From UBA11524 sp963642705 (GTDB taxonomy: Bacteria > Bacillota > Clostridia > Christensenellales > Aristaeellaceae), in assembly GCA_963642705.1 (NCBI GenBank), contig CAVIHU010000002.1, forward strand, positions 62,001 through 126,000: a DNA stretch of 64,000 nucleotides, given 5' to 3'. Shown here piece after piece: positions 50,467 to 59,073 of this stretch; positions within the stretch are counted from its first letter, which is position 1; every line of letters starts with the position of its first letter. A model generated the notes under the pieces. That model was not told where the DNA came from. It saw only the letters and a program-made list of their open reading frames with translations, and did no database searches. The translations under genes and the position numbers were made by a program.

Positions 50467-51396
50467 CTAATTGCGCTCCGGCGTATACGGCAAGCTGCGG
50501 TCGGCATTCTTCTCATGCAGATAATCAATGACCCAGATGTGCCCATCTGTGCGCATACGCGTCAGGCCCTGATAACCCAGCAGATACGGAACTCCCTTCG
50601 ATTCCAGATACGATTTGCCGCCGTTCATCACGTCCGCGGCGCCGTTCAAGAATGCCAGCTCCGGCGATACTGCCTCCAGGAAGCTGTCCACCAGCTTCAC
50701 CTGCCCGTGATGAGGATACTTCATGATGTCCGCTTTGAGCCCGACGGCAGGGGGATTCTCCACATGCCACTTCTGCGAGCGGTTCTCGTTGTCGCCGACA
50801 AACAGGAAGCGCCGGTCGCCGTACTGCACCAGCAGCATGGCGGATTGGTCGTTCACCGTCCAGCCGGAATAGCGGTACTGGATGACGGTCATGGTTACCG
50901 CACCGTCGCCAAGCGTGATGACATCTCCGTTTTCGACATTTTCGACCGGAACGTCGTGCTCGTTCATGTAGCGGACAGCCGCCTTCATGTGGCTGTCGAA
51001 GTTGGCCGGAAACGTGATGAGCAGCTTTGAGATGGGCGCGTACTCGTTCACATACTGGAAACCGTCGATGTGGTCATCATGCGGATGGCTGTTATAGGCG
51101 ATGTCGATGTGATCAACGCCGATGGTGTCGCAGGCGGTGTAAATGCGGTTGCGCATCGTCTGATTCTTGGTGGACGCGTCGATCATCATGACCTGTCCCT
51201 GATAGCGCAGGATGGCGCAGTCCGAGGAATATACGCGCGGAAACACAATTTCAAGGATATCTGCGCCTTCCTCGAAGGAATAATCCGCATACGGGTCATC
51301 AACGAGGTTGATGATGACGCTGTCCTCGGCAAATGCAAGGGGCATGAGCAACACTGCAAGGAGAAGCAGCGCTGCGATGCGTGTGAGATTTTTCAT
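50467..51396 (-). CDS. Secreted metallo-beta-lactamase-fold hydrolase
   Basis: 309 residues with signal peptide (1-23, ending LAFAED). Zinc motif NSHPHDDHIDG follows MMIDASTKN; later KYPHHGQ supplies the second histidine region and LFVGDNENRS the Asp loop. Same ComEC-like class as the protein at 10246-11112, but with a clean signal peptide, so it is expected outside the cell. The C-terminal 90 residues are not known. Starts at ATG 51396 behind AGAGGTAA; the long upstream in-frame extension to 51621 has no ribosome site. Function could be extracellular nuclease or phosphoesterase (unproven). Confidence 0.85.
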   Translation of the reverse strand: MKNLTRIAALLLLAVLLMPLAFAEDSVIINLVDDPYADYSFEEGADILEIVFPRVYSSDCAILRYQGQVMMIDASTKNQTMRNRIYTACDTIGVDHIDIAYNSHPHDDHIDGFQYVNEYAPISKLLITFPANFDSHMKAAVRYMNEHDVPVENVENGDVITLGDGAVTMTVIQYRYSGWTVNDQSAMLLVQYGDRRFLFVGDNENRSQKWHVENPPAVGLKADIMKYPHHGQVKLVDSFLEAVSPELAFLNGAADVMNGGKSYLESKGVPYLLGYQGLTRMRTDGHIWVIDYLHEKNADRSLPYTPERN

Positions 51397-51484
51397 ACGA
51401 TTACCTCTTAATGATTGCTGTTGGAATTTTGATACAGCTCCCGGAGACCTTCCGGTCGCCAACAGAGCCCGTTCGGCATGCTCT

Positions 51485-52759
51485 TTATTTTGACTTTCTC
51501 TTCCCGATGGATAGAATCCGTTCCTTCCAGTGGCGGATGAGGGAGTCACGGCGACGGCTTGCATCGGGCAAATCCTCCACCGGGTCGCCTGCGGAGGATG
51601 CGGATACCGAGGCATCAACATCCGTGTAGCCCTTCTGCTTCAGGTAGTCGCGCGAGGTTGAGCGGAGAATGCCGTAAATTGTCGCGAAGACGGGCACGCC
51701 GATGACCATGCCGACCAGCCCGAACAGGTTTCCGCCGACAACGATGGAGAACAGCACCCACAGCGCCGAAATGCCGATGGAGTCGCCCAGAATCATCGGA
51801 CCGATAAAGTTGCCGTCGAGCTGCTGAATAACAAGAATCAGAATCAGGAATGCCAATGCCTGCCATGGCTCATAGAACAGCAGGATGACTGCGCCGGGAA
51901 TCGCGCCGATGAACGGACCGAACACAGGGATGATATTCGTGATGCCGACGATAATGCTGATGAGCGCGGCATACGACAGTCCGAAGATATTCATGCACAG
52001 GAAGGTCAGCACGCCGATAATCGCGGAATCGAGGATTTTGCCGGAGAAGAAGCCGCTGAAATTGCGGTTTGCATCGTGGCAGATACGCAAAGTTGTTTCC
52101 GCGGCGTTTTTCGGCAGGAAGGCGCGCGTCAGCACACGGGCATGGCGCAGCAGCTTTTCCTTCTGCAGCAGAAGATAGACGCTGCTTGCAATCGCCGTGA
52201 ACACGGTCACCACCGCCGATGCCACATCGCCCATGTAGCCGATAATCTGCGGTGCGCTGTCCGATACGGCACGGACAATCATGCCAAGCAGACTGCTCAT
52301 GCTCGTGTTCAGGTCCTCCACCGCGGTGACTGCAATGCTCAGGTCGATTTCCGGCGTTTTTGCGTCGAGCTCCTTGAGCATCGTCAGCAGATTCTGCGCA
52401 TAGCCGTCGAAATTCTGGTAAAACAGCTCGAGGCTGTTAATCATCTGCGGAATAATCAGCACAAGCAGGAGCGTCAGAATGGCAATGCCGACAATGTACG
52501 CAATCAGGATGGTCAGACCGTGAAAACGTTCGTTGCCGCGGAAGAGGTGCTTCATTGCCGCCTTTTCGATGGGATTCAGGCAGTAGGCAATCACCGCACC
52601 GCCCGCGAACGGCGAAAGAATTGCCAGCAGCTGATTGACAATGCCGAGGAACGTCGTCGCGTTCGCCAGCAGGGCATAGAATGCAATCGCAATCAGCGCA
52701 ATGCAGATAAAGTCAAGGTTGCTCTGCGGCTTGCGCCGGATCCATTTCTTCTCGTCCAT
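51485..52759 (-). CDS. AI-2E family transporter
   Basis: 424 residues with about eight membrane helices: two near the N-terminus (FICIALIAIAFYALLANATT), the large central loop, then the C-terminal cluster with FGPFIGAIPGAVILLFYEP and QQLDGNFIGPMILGDSIGI, the family hallmark. Members act as exporters or Na+/H+ antiporters, and the autoinducer-2 label is historical. RBS AGGAGGACAGCCC precedes ATG 52759. Downstream of asnA by 28 bases, thus in one operon with asnA and the glycosyltransferase-like gene. C-terminal tail polar. Confidence 0.92.
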   Translation of the reverse strand: MDEKKWIRRKPQSNLDFICIALIAIAFYALLANATTFLGIVNQLLAILSPFAGGAVIAYCLNPIEKAAMKHLFRGNERFHGLTILIAYIVGIAILTLLLVLIIPQMINSLELFYQNFDGYAQNLLTMLKELDAKTPEIDLSIAVTAVEDLNTSMSSLLGMIVRAVSDSAPQIIGYMGDVASAVVTVFTAIASSVYLLLQKEKLLRHARVLTRAFLPKNAAETTLRICHDANRNFSGFFSGKILDSAIIGVLTFLCMNIFGLSYAALISIIVGITNIIPVFGPFIGAIPGAVILLFYEPWQALAFLILILVIQQLDGNFIGPMILGDSIGISALWVLFSIVVGGNLFGLVGMVIGVPVFATIYGILRSTSRDYLKQKGYTDVDASVSASSAGDPVEDLPDASRRRDSLIRHWKERILSIGKRKSK

Positions 52760-52786
52760 GGGCTGTCCTCCTATGCGTCGTTTGGT

Positions 52787-53791
52787 TTACAGCAGCTGAA
52801 TGTTCGCCTTGCGGCAGGCTTCCTGGACGTCCTGCGGCCACATGCTCGCCTGCACCTCGCCGACATGCGCCTTACGCAGCAGATACACGCACATGCGGCT
52901 CTGTCCGATGCCGCCGCCCATTGTCTGGGGAAGCTCGCCGTTCAGCAGCGCCTTCTGGAAGGGCAGCTTCGCACGTTCCTCGCAGCCGCGGATTCTGAGC
53001 TGACGCTTCAGCGCGTCCGCATCGACACGAATCCCCATGCTGGACACCTCCAGCGAAATATCAAGCAGCGGGTCGTAGAGCAGGATATCGCCGTTTAAAT
53101 CCCAGTCGTCATAGTCTGGCGCACGACCGTCATGAATCCTGCCGGAGCGGAGCGCGCCGCCGATGCCGGTCAGGAACACGGCGCCGTACTCGCGCACTGC
53201 CCGATATTCACGTTCCTTGGGCGGCAGGTCGGGATAGCGATCCTCCAGCTCCTGCGAGGATACGAACGCGATGTCATCCGGCAGCTCGGGCTTGATGTGC
53301 GGATAATGGGCGCAGACATAACCTTCCGTTTTGCGCAGCGTCAGGTAAATCGCACGGACAGTCGTCTGCAGCGTCTCCATGTTGCGCTGTTCGGGGGTGA
53401 TGATTTTCTCCCAGTCCCACTGGTCAACGAAAATCGAGTGGATATTGTCGGTTGTTTCATCGCGGCGGATGGCGTTCATGTCGGTGTACAGACCCTCGCC
53501 GGGCTGAAAGCCGTAGGTCTTGAGCGCAAGACGCTTCCATTTCGCCAGTGAATGGACGATTTCTGCCGTTTCGCCGGTTTCAAGGATATCAAAGGACACG
53601 GGACGCTCCACACCGTTCAGGTTGTCGTTCAGACCGCTGCCGGGCGTGACCATAATCGGGGCGGACACGCGCATCAGGTTGAGCGAACGAGCCAGCTCCT
53701 GTTCGAAGAAGTCCTTGACGAGCTTGATGGCGATTTCCGTATCGCGCAGGTTCAAAACAGGGTTGTATTGCTTGGGAATAATCAAATGCAT
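52787..53791 (-). CDS. asnA: Aspartate-ammonia ligase (asparagine synthetase A)
   Basis: Ammonia-dependent asparagine synthetase, class II aaRS-like fold, 334 residues from ATG 53791 (behind AGGAGGAATCCGCCG). Conserved blocks: SAPIMVTPGSGLNDNLNGVERPV, LHSLAKWKRLAL-like (VHSLAKWKRLAL), EGLYTDMNAIRRDE, SIFVDQWDWEK and the C-terminal GGGIGQSRMCVYLLRKAHVGEVQ that binds AMP. The frame is open upstream to 53866 but without a ribosome site. In an operon with genes of unknown function; free ammonia as nitrogen source fits an anaerobic gut life. Confidence 0.96.
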   Translation of the reverse strand: MHLIIPKQYNPVLNLRDTEIAIKLVKDFFEQELARSLNLMRVSAPIMVTPGSGLNDNLNGVERPVSFDILETGETAEIVHSLAKWKRLALKTYGFQPGEGLYTDMNAIRRDETTDNIHSIFVDQWDWEKIITPEQRNMETLQTTVRAIYLTLRKTEGYVCAHYPHIKPELPDDIAFVSSQELEDRYPDLPPKEREYRAVREYGAVFLTGIGGALRSGRIHDGRAPDYDDWDLNGDILLYDPLLDISLEVSSMGIRVDADALKRQLRIRGCEERAKLPFQKALLNGELPQTMGGGIGQSRMCVYLLRKAHVGEVQASMWPQDVQEACRKANIQLL

Positions 53792-53810
53792 CGGCGGATT
53801 CCTCCTGATT

Positions 53811-55196
53811 TTAATCCAGCAATTTTGTGAAGAGCTGCTTTTCGACCGGCATCGCGAAGAAAGCAAACCAGTCCGGATGCGCCGAAACGATCACGTCCCA
53901 CAGGGCATCCTCGTTTTCCGGCGGATTGCCGGCGGAGGACATCGCAAGAAGCGCCTCGTCCATCGCGTCCAGCAGCGGTTTCAGGCGCTCATCCGGCACG
54001 ACAATCATCGACAGGTCGAGCTTGCCCCGTACGCGGGCAAGCACGATTTCTGCCGAGCAGATTTCGCGCCACTTCAGTGCCAGTCCGGTATATAGCGGAT
54101 AACGCACGCAATCCGGCGCGATCCATACATAGTGCGTGCCGGAGAGCACCCGGTCGCGCGCCGCGCTGAGCACCGCTGCTCGGCTGAACAGGGGCGTTTT
54201 ACCCTCGCGTCTGAGCGCATACCGATCCTTGTATTCCAGCACGTTCGGGTGGAATTGGGCGATTTCGCGCACGCGGCTGCTTACAGTATAGCACAAAAGA
54301 GATAAATCCGCCAATTGTGTCAGCTGACGAAGCCAATGTGTGCCTTCCTCGTCCAGATCATCCGTGCAGACCGTTACGCACAGCGGCACGAGCTTGCCGT
54401 GCTTCCTTTCCTGACGGCGCTTCCATGCCTCGGTCACCTTCATCAGCGGCGAAACATCCAGCGGCACATCGAGCGTGTCTGCCTTGAAACCGCGCTTCAC
54501 GTTCTGCGGAATGGCGCCGGAGGGCAGGTCGATGCCGACTGCGTCAGCCGATTCCGGGTCGAGCGGTTCCGGCGGGACGGACAAATCCTGCGTGACCTCA
54601 ATCACCGGTACATGCAGCGTGAACACCTGCCAGCCGCTGTTCAGCAGCCGCTTTGTCAGCGTGCCGCTCTGCTGTGCCATTACGCGAACGAAGCCGGCAG
54701 GTGCGAAGAAGAAGTCCGGATGCAGGAACAGCCCTGCCATCGGATGCGCCGCCTGCTTGAGCGGCAGACCATGGCTGAAGTGCAGCGCCGTGCCGTCAAG
54801 GCGTTCCGCTGCGACAGGGCATACCGCGCCGATAGGGTCGTCCTCAGCCGGCAGATAGCCGGTCAGCACGGCCTGCTTGCTGCCGCAATCGTTCAGGGCG
54901 CTTAGCAGCGCATGTTCCCAGCCACGGCAAAAGCGCATTGCAGGATGCGCATGCAGGACATAGCGTTCGCCCTGCCACAGCGATTCCATATCGGCAAAGG
55001 TCATCTCTGCCGATACGAGGTACTGCATTGCGCCAAATTCAGCCATGCAGCGCTTTTCCTGCTCGGTTGGAGCATCGGGCAGCGTGAGGGCATACGTCAG
55101 CGCATCGCTGCGAAAGGCATTATCCTTCGCTGACTGCAGGGCTGCGGATGCATCCGCCCAGCTCTCTGCATGCAGCAGGATCAGGATTCGCTCCAT
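53811..55196 (-). CDS. Glycosyltransferase-like protein of unknown function
   Basis: 461 residues, no signal peptide. It has a Rossmann-like look, with ERILILLHAESWADASAALQ at the N-terminus and LTGYLPAEDDPIGAVCPVAAER, and a C-terminal part with TCTDDLDEEGTHWL-type segment (CVTVCTDDLDEEGTHWL). The middle FLHPDFFFAPAGFVRVM resembles donor-site blocks of GlcNAc-type glycosyltransferases; this is weak. Start ATG 55196 follows GGGAGGACGCT; the upstream frame to 55340 crosses a repeat and is not coding. First gene of the asnA-AI-2E operon. No family named with confidence. Confidence 0.55.
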   Translation of the reverse strand: MERILILLHAESWADASAALQSAKDNAFRSDALTYALTLPDAPTEQEKRCMAEFGAMQYLVSAEMTFADMESLWQGERYVLHAHPAMRFCRGWEHALLSALNDCGSKQAVLTGYLPAEDDPIGAVCPVAAERLDGTALHFSHGLPLKQAAHPMAGLFLHPDFFFAPAGFVRVMAQQSGTLTKRLLNSGWQVFTLHVPVIEVTQDLSVPPEPLDPESADAVGIDLPSGAIPQNVKRGFKADTLDVPLDVSPLMKVTEAWKRRQERKHGKLVPLCVTVCTDDLDEEGTHWLRQLTQLADLSLLCYTVSSRVREIAQFHPNVLEYKDRYALRREGKTPLFSRAAVLSAARDRVLSGTHYVWIAPDCVRYPLYTGLALKWREICSAEIVLARVRGKLDLSMIVVPDERLKPLLDAMDEALLAMSSAGNPPENEDALWDVIVSAHPDWFAFFAMPVEKQLFTKLLD

Positions 55197-55265
55197 AGCG
55201 TCCTCCCTATTGTAGTAGTGGGTTGTTGAATATTCTGCATGGAAGATTCTAATCACTTGATGTGT

Positions 55266-55348
55266 GCTGCAGGGTTCTTGCCTCCGCGGAGGCGACCCAA
55301 AGGCTTTTTGATCGCCCGTTGGAACCCTTCGGGCAAGCAATTCCTTTT
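55266..55348 (+). repeat. Degenerate dispersed repeat or local hairpin block, copy F
   Basis: CTGCAGGGTTCTTGCCTCCGCGGAGGCGAC contains the self-pairing TTGCCTCCGCGGAGGCGA (stem GCCTCC/GGAGGC) and, further on, CCCGTTGG...CCCTTCGGGC. It resembles the GC-rich family only in part. Sits in the 251-base gap between the glycosyltransferase-like gene and the metal permease gene. (Sequence is quoted in pieces.). Confidence 0.4.
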
Positions 55349-55447
55349 CCGTAGCGGTTTTGTGAAACAGCGCTTTGGTTGGATAAGCTTAACGATGGAA
55401 ATGAAATCGGGTATGGTGCCGAAAGAACCATAGACAGCTTGAAAGCA

Positions 55448-56287
55448 TCACTTCCGAATCGTGCGAATGCCGAGCGAAATCGCATAGCAAACCGCAGCAA
55501 ACAGCACAATCGCCGCACCTGCGGTCGTGTCCAGATAATACGCGCACACAAGCCCCGCCACGCCGCAGACCATCGCAATCACCACGCTGTAAATCGCATG
55601 CTGACGGCTTGAACGTGCCAGATTCCGCCCTGCAGCCGCCGGCAGAATCAGCAGCGCGTTGATCAGCATCACACCGACCCAGCGAATGGACAGCATGACC
55701 GCCACCGCGACCAGCACAACAAAAGCCGCCTCAACCAAGCGGCTGCGGATGCCGCGGCTGCGTGCCAATGACGGGCTGATGCCGGTCAGCAGCAGCGAAT
55801 TGTACATCACTGCCCACAGGATGATGCCGCCAATCAGCGCAATCAGCAGATACAGCAGATCCGAATCCTGTACTGCAAGCACATCGCCAACGAGCAGCGA
55901 GGAGTATTTCGCGAATCCGCCGCCCATCGACAGCACCAGCACGCCCGCCGCGACCGATGTCGAGGAGAATACGCTGATGATGGTGTCCGTCGAAGCCGCG
56001 CCGGTCTGCTTGATGCGGCAAATCAGCAGCGCCCAGACGATGCCGAATACCAGCATCGCCAGCAAATCGCTTGATACGCCGAGGATGATGCCAAGCCCGA
56101 TGCCGGTCAGCGCGCTGTGACCGAGCGCATCGGAGAAGAAAGCCATCTGCTGGTTGACCGCCATCGTGCCGAGCAAGCCCAGCAGCGGCGTCAGCAGCAG
56201 AATTGCCAGCAGCGCGTTGACCATGAAGTCAAACTGCAGGAATTCAAACGGAAGCACCGTCTGCACAAACGACCGAATCGCATCCAT
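55448..56287 (-). CDS. Zinc/manganese-type ABC transporter permease
   Basis: 279 residues, about eight or nine hydrophobic helices, of the ZnuB/MntB/AdcB (ABC-3) class: typical blocks LGLLGTMAVNQQMAFFSDAL and GHSALTGIGLGIILG at the N-terminal half, and a late helix pair (LVEAAFVVLVAVAVMLSIRW) in the second half. Imports a divalent metal, Zn2+ or Mn2+ not distinguishable. Starts in the stop codon of the ATPase (TGATG overlap). No solute-binding protein is adjacent, so the third part must be elsewhere. Confidence 0.88.
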   Translation of the reverse strand: MDAIRSFVQTVLPFEFLQFDFMVNALLAILLLTPLLGLLGTMAVNQQMAFFSDALGHSALTGIGLGIILGVSSDLLAMLVFGIVWALLICRIKQTGAASTDTIISVFSSTSVAAGVLVLSMGGGFAKYSSLLVGDVLAVQDSDLLYLLIALIGGIILWAVMYNSLLLTGISPSLARSRGIRSRLVEAAFVVLVAVAVMLSIRWVGVMLINALLILPAAAGRNLARSSRQHAIYSVVIAMVCGVAGLVCAYYLDTTAGAAIVLFAAVCYAISLGIRTIRK

Positions 56288-57111
56288 CAGACGTTCTCCT
56301 CCTTTGCTGCCTGTGCGGATTCCTCAGCCCGTTTCGGCGACCATTTCTCCGCGCCGTGAATGCGCTGTGCACTCAGGTTCCGCGCACCGATGCCGAAGAT
56401 CCGTTGGAATTCCGGCGATGCGAACACGTCATCCGGCCTGCCCTGACAGAGCACCGTCTTATCCAGCAGCACGACGTGATCCGCGTACCGTCTGACCGTG
56501 TTCAGATCGTGGCTGACGAGCAGGATCGCCATATGGTGATGCTCCTTGAGCCGTGCGACCGTGTCGAGGAACATGTACGTGCCGTTCTGGTCAACGCCGG
56601 ATACGGGCTCATCGAGCACAAGCAGGTCAGGCGACGGATGCAGCGACAGCGCCAGCAGTACGCGCTGAAGCTCACCGCCCGAGCAACGTCCGAGCGGACG
56701 ATGCAGCAGCTGCTCGCCCTCAACCATCGCAAGCGCTTCCTTGACCTGCTCACGCGTTTTCCTGCTCACGCCGAGCCATACCGGGCGCTTTGTCAGGCTC
56801 GCCGCGAGGAAGTCCTCGACGGTCACCGGCATTTCACGGTCAAATTCAAGGTACTGCGGGACATAGCCCGTGCGCATCCGTGCGACATCGCGACCCTCGC
56901 CGTCGATATGGCGGATGGAGCCGCTGTGAGCATATTCCCCCAGCAAGGCGCGGATGAGCGTTGTCTTGCCCGCGCCGTTCTGCCCGATCAGCACCGTCAG
57001 CTGACCGCAGTGAATGTGCATTGAAACATCCTGCAAAAGCGTCTGTCCGCCGCGCTGCACGGAGACATTCTCCAGCGCGATGCGGCAGAGCTTACATGAA
57101 TCCTGCGTCAT
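56287..57111 (-). CDS. Zinc/manganese-type ABC transporter ATPase
   Basis: 274 residues. Walker A GQNGAGKTTLIRALLGE near residue 41, signature RCSGGELQRVLLALSL, Walker B DLLVLDEPVSGVDQNG and the switch His in LLVSHDLNTVRRYADHV are all intact. Class as in ZnuC/AdcC/MntA ATPases. The C-terminal tail (about 40 residues) extends beyond the core. Promoter region has an inverted repeat at 57147-57175 with an AT-rich centre and TATAAT, so metal-dependent control (Zur/MntR/AdcR-type) is a sensible guess. Operon with the permease. Confidence 0.92.
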   Translation of the reverse strand: MTQDSCKLCRIALENVSVQRGGQTLLQDVSMHIHCGQLTVLIGQNGAGKTTLIRALLGEYAHSGSIRHIDGEGRDVARMRTGYVPQYLEFDREMPVTVEDFLAASLTKRPVWLGVSRKTREQVKEALAMVEGEQLLHRPLGRCSGGELQRVLLALSLHPSPDLLVLDEPVSGVDQNGTYMFLDTVARLKEHHHMAILLVSHDLNTVRRYADHVVLLDKTVLCQGRPDDVFASPEFQRIFGIGARNLSAQRIHGAEKWSPKRAEESAQAAKEENV

Positions 57112-57146
57112 AATATCCCTCCTGGGATCAGGTTGATTTCCCCATA

Positions 57147-57175
57147 CACGAAATTATTATATCATCTATTTCGCG
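57147..57175 (-). promoter_or_regulatory. Inverted repeat over the -10 region of the metal transporter operon
   Basis: CACGAAAT and ATTTCGCG flank AT-rich sequence; CGAAAT (57149-57154) and ATTTCG (57168-57173) are exact inverted repeats 13 bases apart, with TATAAT on the minus strand within. Looks like a repressor box. No known box is matched exactly. Confidence 0.5.
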
Positions 57176-57274
57176 CGGTTTCTACCCTTTTTGCACCGCA
57201 TAGGCAGGAGTTTCCGTTTTTTTCTCGTATTATGCAACATGGTGATTTTTGAAAATTGTTAGGAGGCTTTTCGC

Positions 57275-57721
57275 ATGATTGCACTGGCTTGCGACCATAC
57301 AGGCATTGAACTGAAGAAGGAAATCATGAAGCTGCTTGATTCTATGGGGCTGGAATACCGCGATTTCGGCACGAATGAGGCGGTTTCCTGCGATTATCCC
57401 ATCTACGGCTACCGTGCGGCAAAGGCTGTTGCGTCCGGCGAATGTGACCGCGGCATCCTCATCTGCGGCACAGGCATCGGCATCGGCATCGCTGCAAGCA
57501 AGGTGAAGGGCACCCGTGTATGCACGTGCTCGGATGTATACAGCGCCGAGCTGAGCAAGCGGCATAACAACAGCAACATCCTGACGATGGGTGCGCGTGT
57601 GGTCGGCGTTGACCTCGCGAAGATGATTGCGACGCATTGGCTGACAGCGGAGTTTGAGGGCGGACGCCATCAGCGCAGAATCGATGAAATCACCGCCATC
57701 GAAAACGGTGAGGAGCTCTAA
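57275..57721 (+). CDS. rpiB: Ribose-5-phosphate isomerase B
   Basis: Interconverts ribose-5-phosphate and ribulose-5-phosphate in the pentose phosphate path; 148 residues. Motifs ACDHTGIELKK, DYPIYGYRAA, and the active-site ICGTGIGIGIAASK with its Cys, then GARVVGVDLA, are typical of the RpiB/LacAB family. Some relatives are allose-6-phosphate isomerases or LacAB subunits; the plain RpiB reading is preferred. RBS TTAGGAGG precedes ATG 57275. Stands alone, with a dispersed repeat downstream. Confidence 0.93.
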   Translation: MIALACDHTGIELKKEIMKLLDSMGLEYRDFGTNEAVSCDYPIYGYRAAKAVASGECDRGILICGTGIGIGIAASKVKGTRVCTCSDVYSAELSKRHNNSNILTMGARVVGVDLAKMIATHWLTAEFEGGRHQRRIDEITAIENGEEL

Positions 57722-57773
57722 GCCAAACACGCGGAGAGAGCGAGGAAAAAAGTTCAAATCAATCGCGAAACGG

Positions 57774-57853
57774 CTCAAAGGGGGACTTCGTCCCTTTTCC
57801 TGCCACTGGCAGGGAGCAGGGACGGAGTCGCTGCCGGGGTTTAGGGCAAAGCC
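57774..57853 (+). repeat. Dispersed GC-rich intergenic repeat, copy B
   Basis: GGGGGACTTCGTCCCTTTTC and GCAGGGACGGAGTCGCTGCC then GGGGTTTAGGGCAAAGCC match the reverse complement of the copy at 63927-64000. Two internal hairpins possible (GGGACTTCGTCCC and CTGCCACTGGCAG). Between rpiB and the tRNA promoter. Confidence 0.8.
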
Positions 57854-57861
57854 TGATTGGT

Positions 57862-57890
57862 TTGACTTTTGTCCCTTTACGTGCTATAAT
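57862..57890 (+). promoter_or_regulatory. Promoter of tRNA-Leu
   Basis: TTGACT (57862-57867), 17-base spacer, TATAAT (57885-57890). The tRNA starts 11 bases after the -10. Confidence 0.85.
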
Positions 57891-57901
57891 ACGCCGTACA
57901 G

Positions 57902-57983
57902 GCTGATGTGGTGAAATGGCAGACACTGGGGACTTAAAATCCCTTGCCTTCTCGGCGTGCGGGTTCGAGTCCCGCCATCAGCA
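57902..57983 (+). tRNA. tRNA-Leu (anticodon TAA)
   Basis: 82 bases. Acceptor arms GCTGATG and CATCAGC pair, with discriminator A; no CCA is encoded. The anticodon loop CTTAAAA gives anticodon TAA (Leu, UUA codons); GGGGA/TCCC closes the stem. Long variable arm (CCTTCTCGGCG region) marks class II. T-loop GGTTCGAGTCCC is normal. Reads UUA, a rare codon in this GC-rich genome. Confidence 0.95.
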
Positions 57984-57993
57984 CAAACAGAAA

Positions 57994-58040
57994 AAACACC
58001 GTACATTCGGCTGCAACGCTGAATCGTGCGGTGTTTTTTT
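57994..58040 (+). terminator. Intrinsic terminator after tRNA-Leu
   Basis: ACACCGTACATTCGG and CTGAATCGTGCGGTGT pair, T run at 58034-58040. Confidence 0.9.
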
Positions 58041-58127
58041 GCTTGGTATCTGTAATCATACCTGTTCGCAAGGAGCATGAGGCTGCCTGCATGATTTCAG
58101 CAGCCCGTAACAATGCATTGCTGAAAT

Positions 58128-58182
58128 TTTACATACACTTTACATTCTACAAACGCAATCCTTTACATACGCGTGCTATGCT
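58128..58182 (+). promoter_or_regulatory. Pho-box-like direct repeats and -10 upstream of pstC
   Basis: TTTACA occurs at 58128-58133 and 58139-58144 (11 bases apart), with TCTACA at 58146-58151 and a further TTTACA at 58162-58167. An extended -10 TGCTATGCT is at 58174-58182. The direct repeat spaced 11 bp fits a PhoP/PhoB binding site without a -35 box. The pstC start is 37 bases downstream. Confidence 0.7.
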
Positions 58183-58218
58183 GATGCCGTTAACGAGTAT
58201 GAAAGGAAGGGAATGCGC

Positions 58219-59073
58219 ATGAAGCTCAAGGAGCAGGCGATGCGATGGGTATTTGCGCTCACGGCGGCGTTTTCCATTGCGGCAGTTGCCCTGATCTGCG
58301 TCTTTCTGTTTATGAACGGTCTGCCGTTTTTTGCGAAATATGATTTGTGGGCGTTTCTGACCGGAACAACGTGGAAGCCCGCGAATGATATCTTCGGCAT
58401 CCTGCCCATGATTGTCGGCTCACTGTACGTGACCGGCGGCGCATTGCTCTTCGGTGCGCCGATCGGCATTCTTGCCGGCATTTATCTTGCGCGGTTCTGC
58501 CCGAAGAGGCTACAGAAGATCTTCGAGCCGATGGTCGGGCTGATGGCTGGCGTGCCGTCCATCGTGTACGGCTTCTTCGGCTTGACAAACCTGGTGCCGC
58601 TCATCCGCGAGCTGCTGGGCGGACGCGGACGCGGTCAGTGCATCCTGACGGCATCGCTGCTGCTGGGCATCATGATTCTGCCGACCATCATTCAACTGAC
58701 CTCCGCCGCAGTGAAGGCCGTGCCGACGTCCTACTATGAGGGTTCTCTGGCGCTTGGCGCGACCGATGAGCGCAGCGTATTCCGTGCAACGGTGCCTGCC
58801 GCAAAGTCAGGCATCCTGGCGGCAATCGTGCTGGCAATCGGCCGTGCAATCGGTGAGGCGATGGCGGTCAAGATGGTTGTCGGCAATCAGGCGCGCTTAA
58901 CGAACGACCTGCTCAGCGGAATCCGCACGCTGACATCCGGCATTGTCATCGAGATGGGCTACGCAGAGGGATTGCACCGCGAGGCGCTGATTGCAACCGG
59001 CATCGTGCTGTTCGTGTTCATTCTGCTGATTAACGCGTGCTTCTCGCTGCTGAAAAGGAGGGAACAGCAATGA
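58219..59073 (+). CDS. pstC: Phosphate ABC transporter permease PstC
   Basis: Inner-membrane subunit of the high-affinity phosphate importer; about 284 residues. Six helices; conserved GGALLFGAPIGILAGIYLA, VPSIVYGFFGLTNL and AIGRAIGEAMAVKMVVGNQ. ATG 58219 is seven to eight bases behind AGGAAGGGA; ATG 58213 is closer to it and less likely. No pstS solute-binding gene precedes it, where it is normally found; upstream is tRNA-Leu. Overlaps pstA (ATGA). Regulated by phosphate through the Pho-box-like sequence. Confidence 0.94.
   Translation: MKLKEQAMRWVFALTAAFSIAAVALICVFLFMNGLPFFAKYDLWAFLTGTTWKPANDIFGILPMIVGSLYVTGGALLFGAPIGILAGIYLARFCPKRLQKIFEPMVGLMAGVPSIVYGFFGLTNLVPLIRELLGGRGRGQCILTASLLLGIMILPTIIQLTSAAVKAVPTSYYEGSLALGATDERSVFRATVPAAKSGILAAIVLAIGRAIGEAMAVKMVVGNQARLTNDLLSGIRTLTSGIVIEMGYAEGLHREALIATGIVLFVFILLINACFSLLKRREQQ

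Noticed and set aside
55197..55340. N-terminal extension of the glycosyltransferase-like protein
   Set aside because: Crosses a GC-rich repeat, and the ribosome site sits just before 55196.
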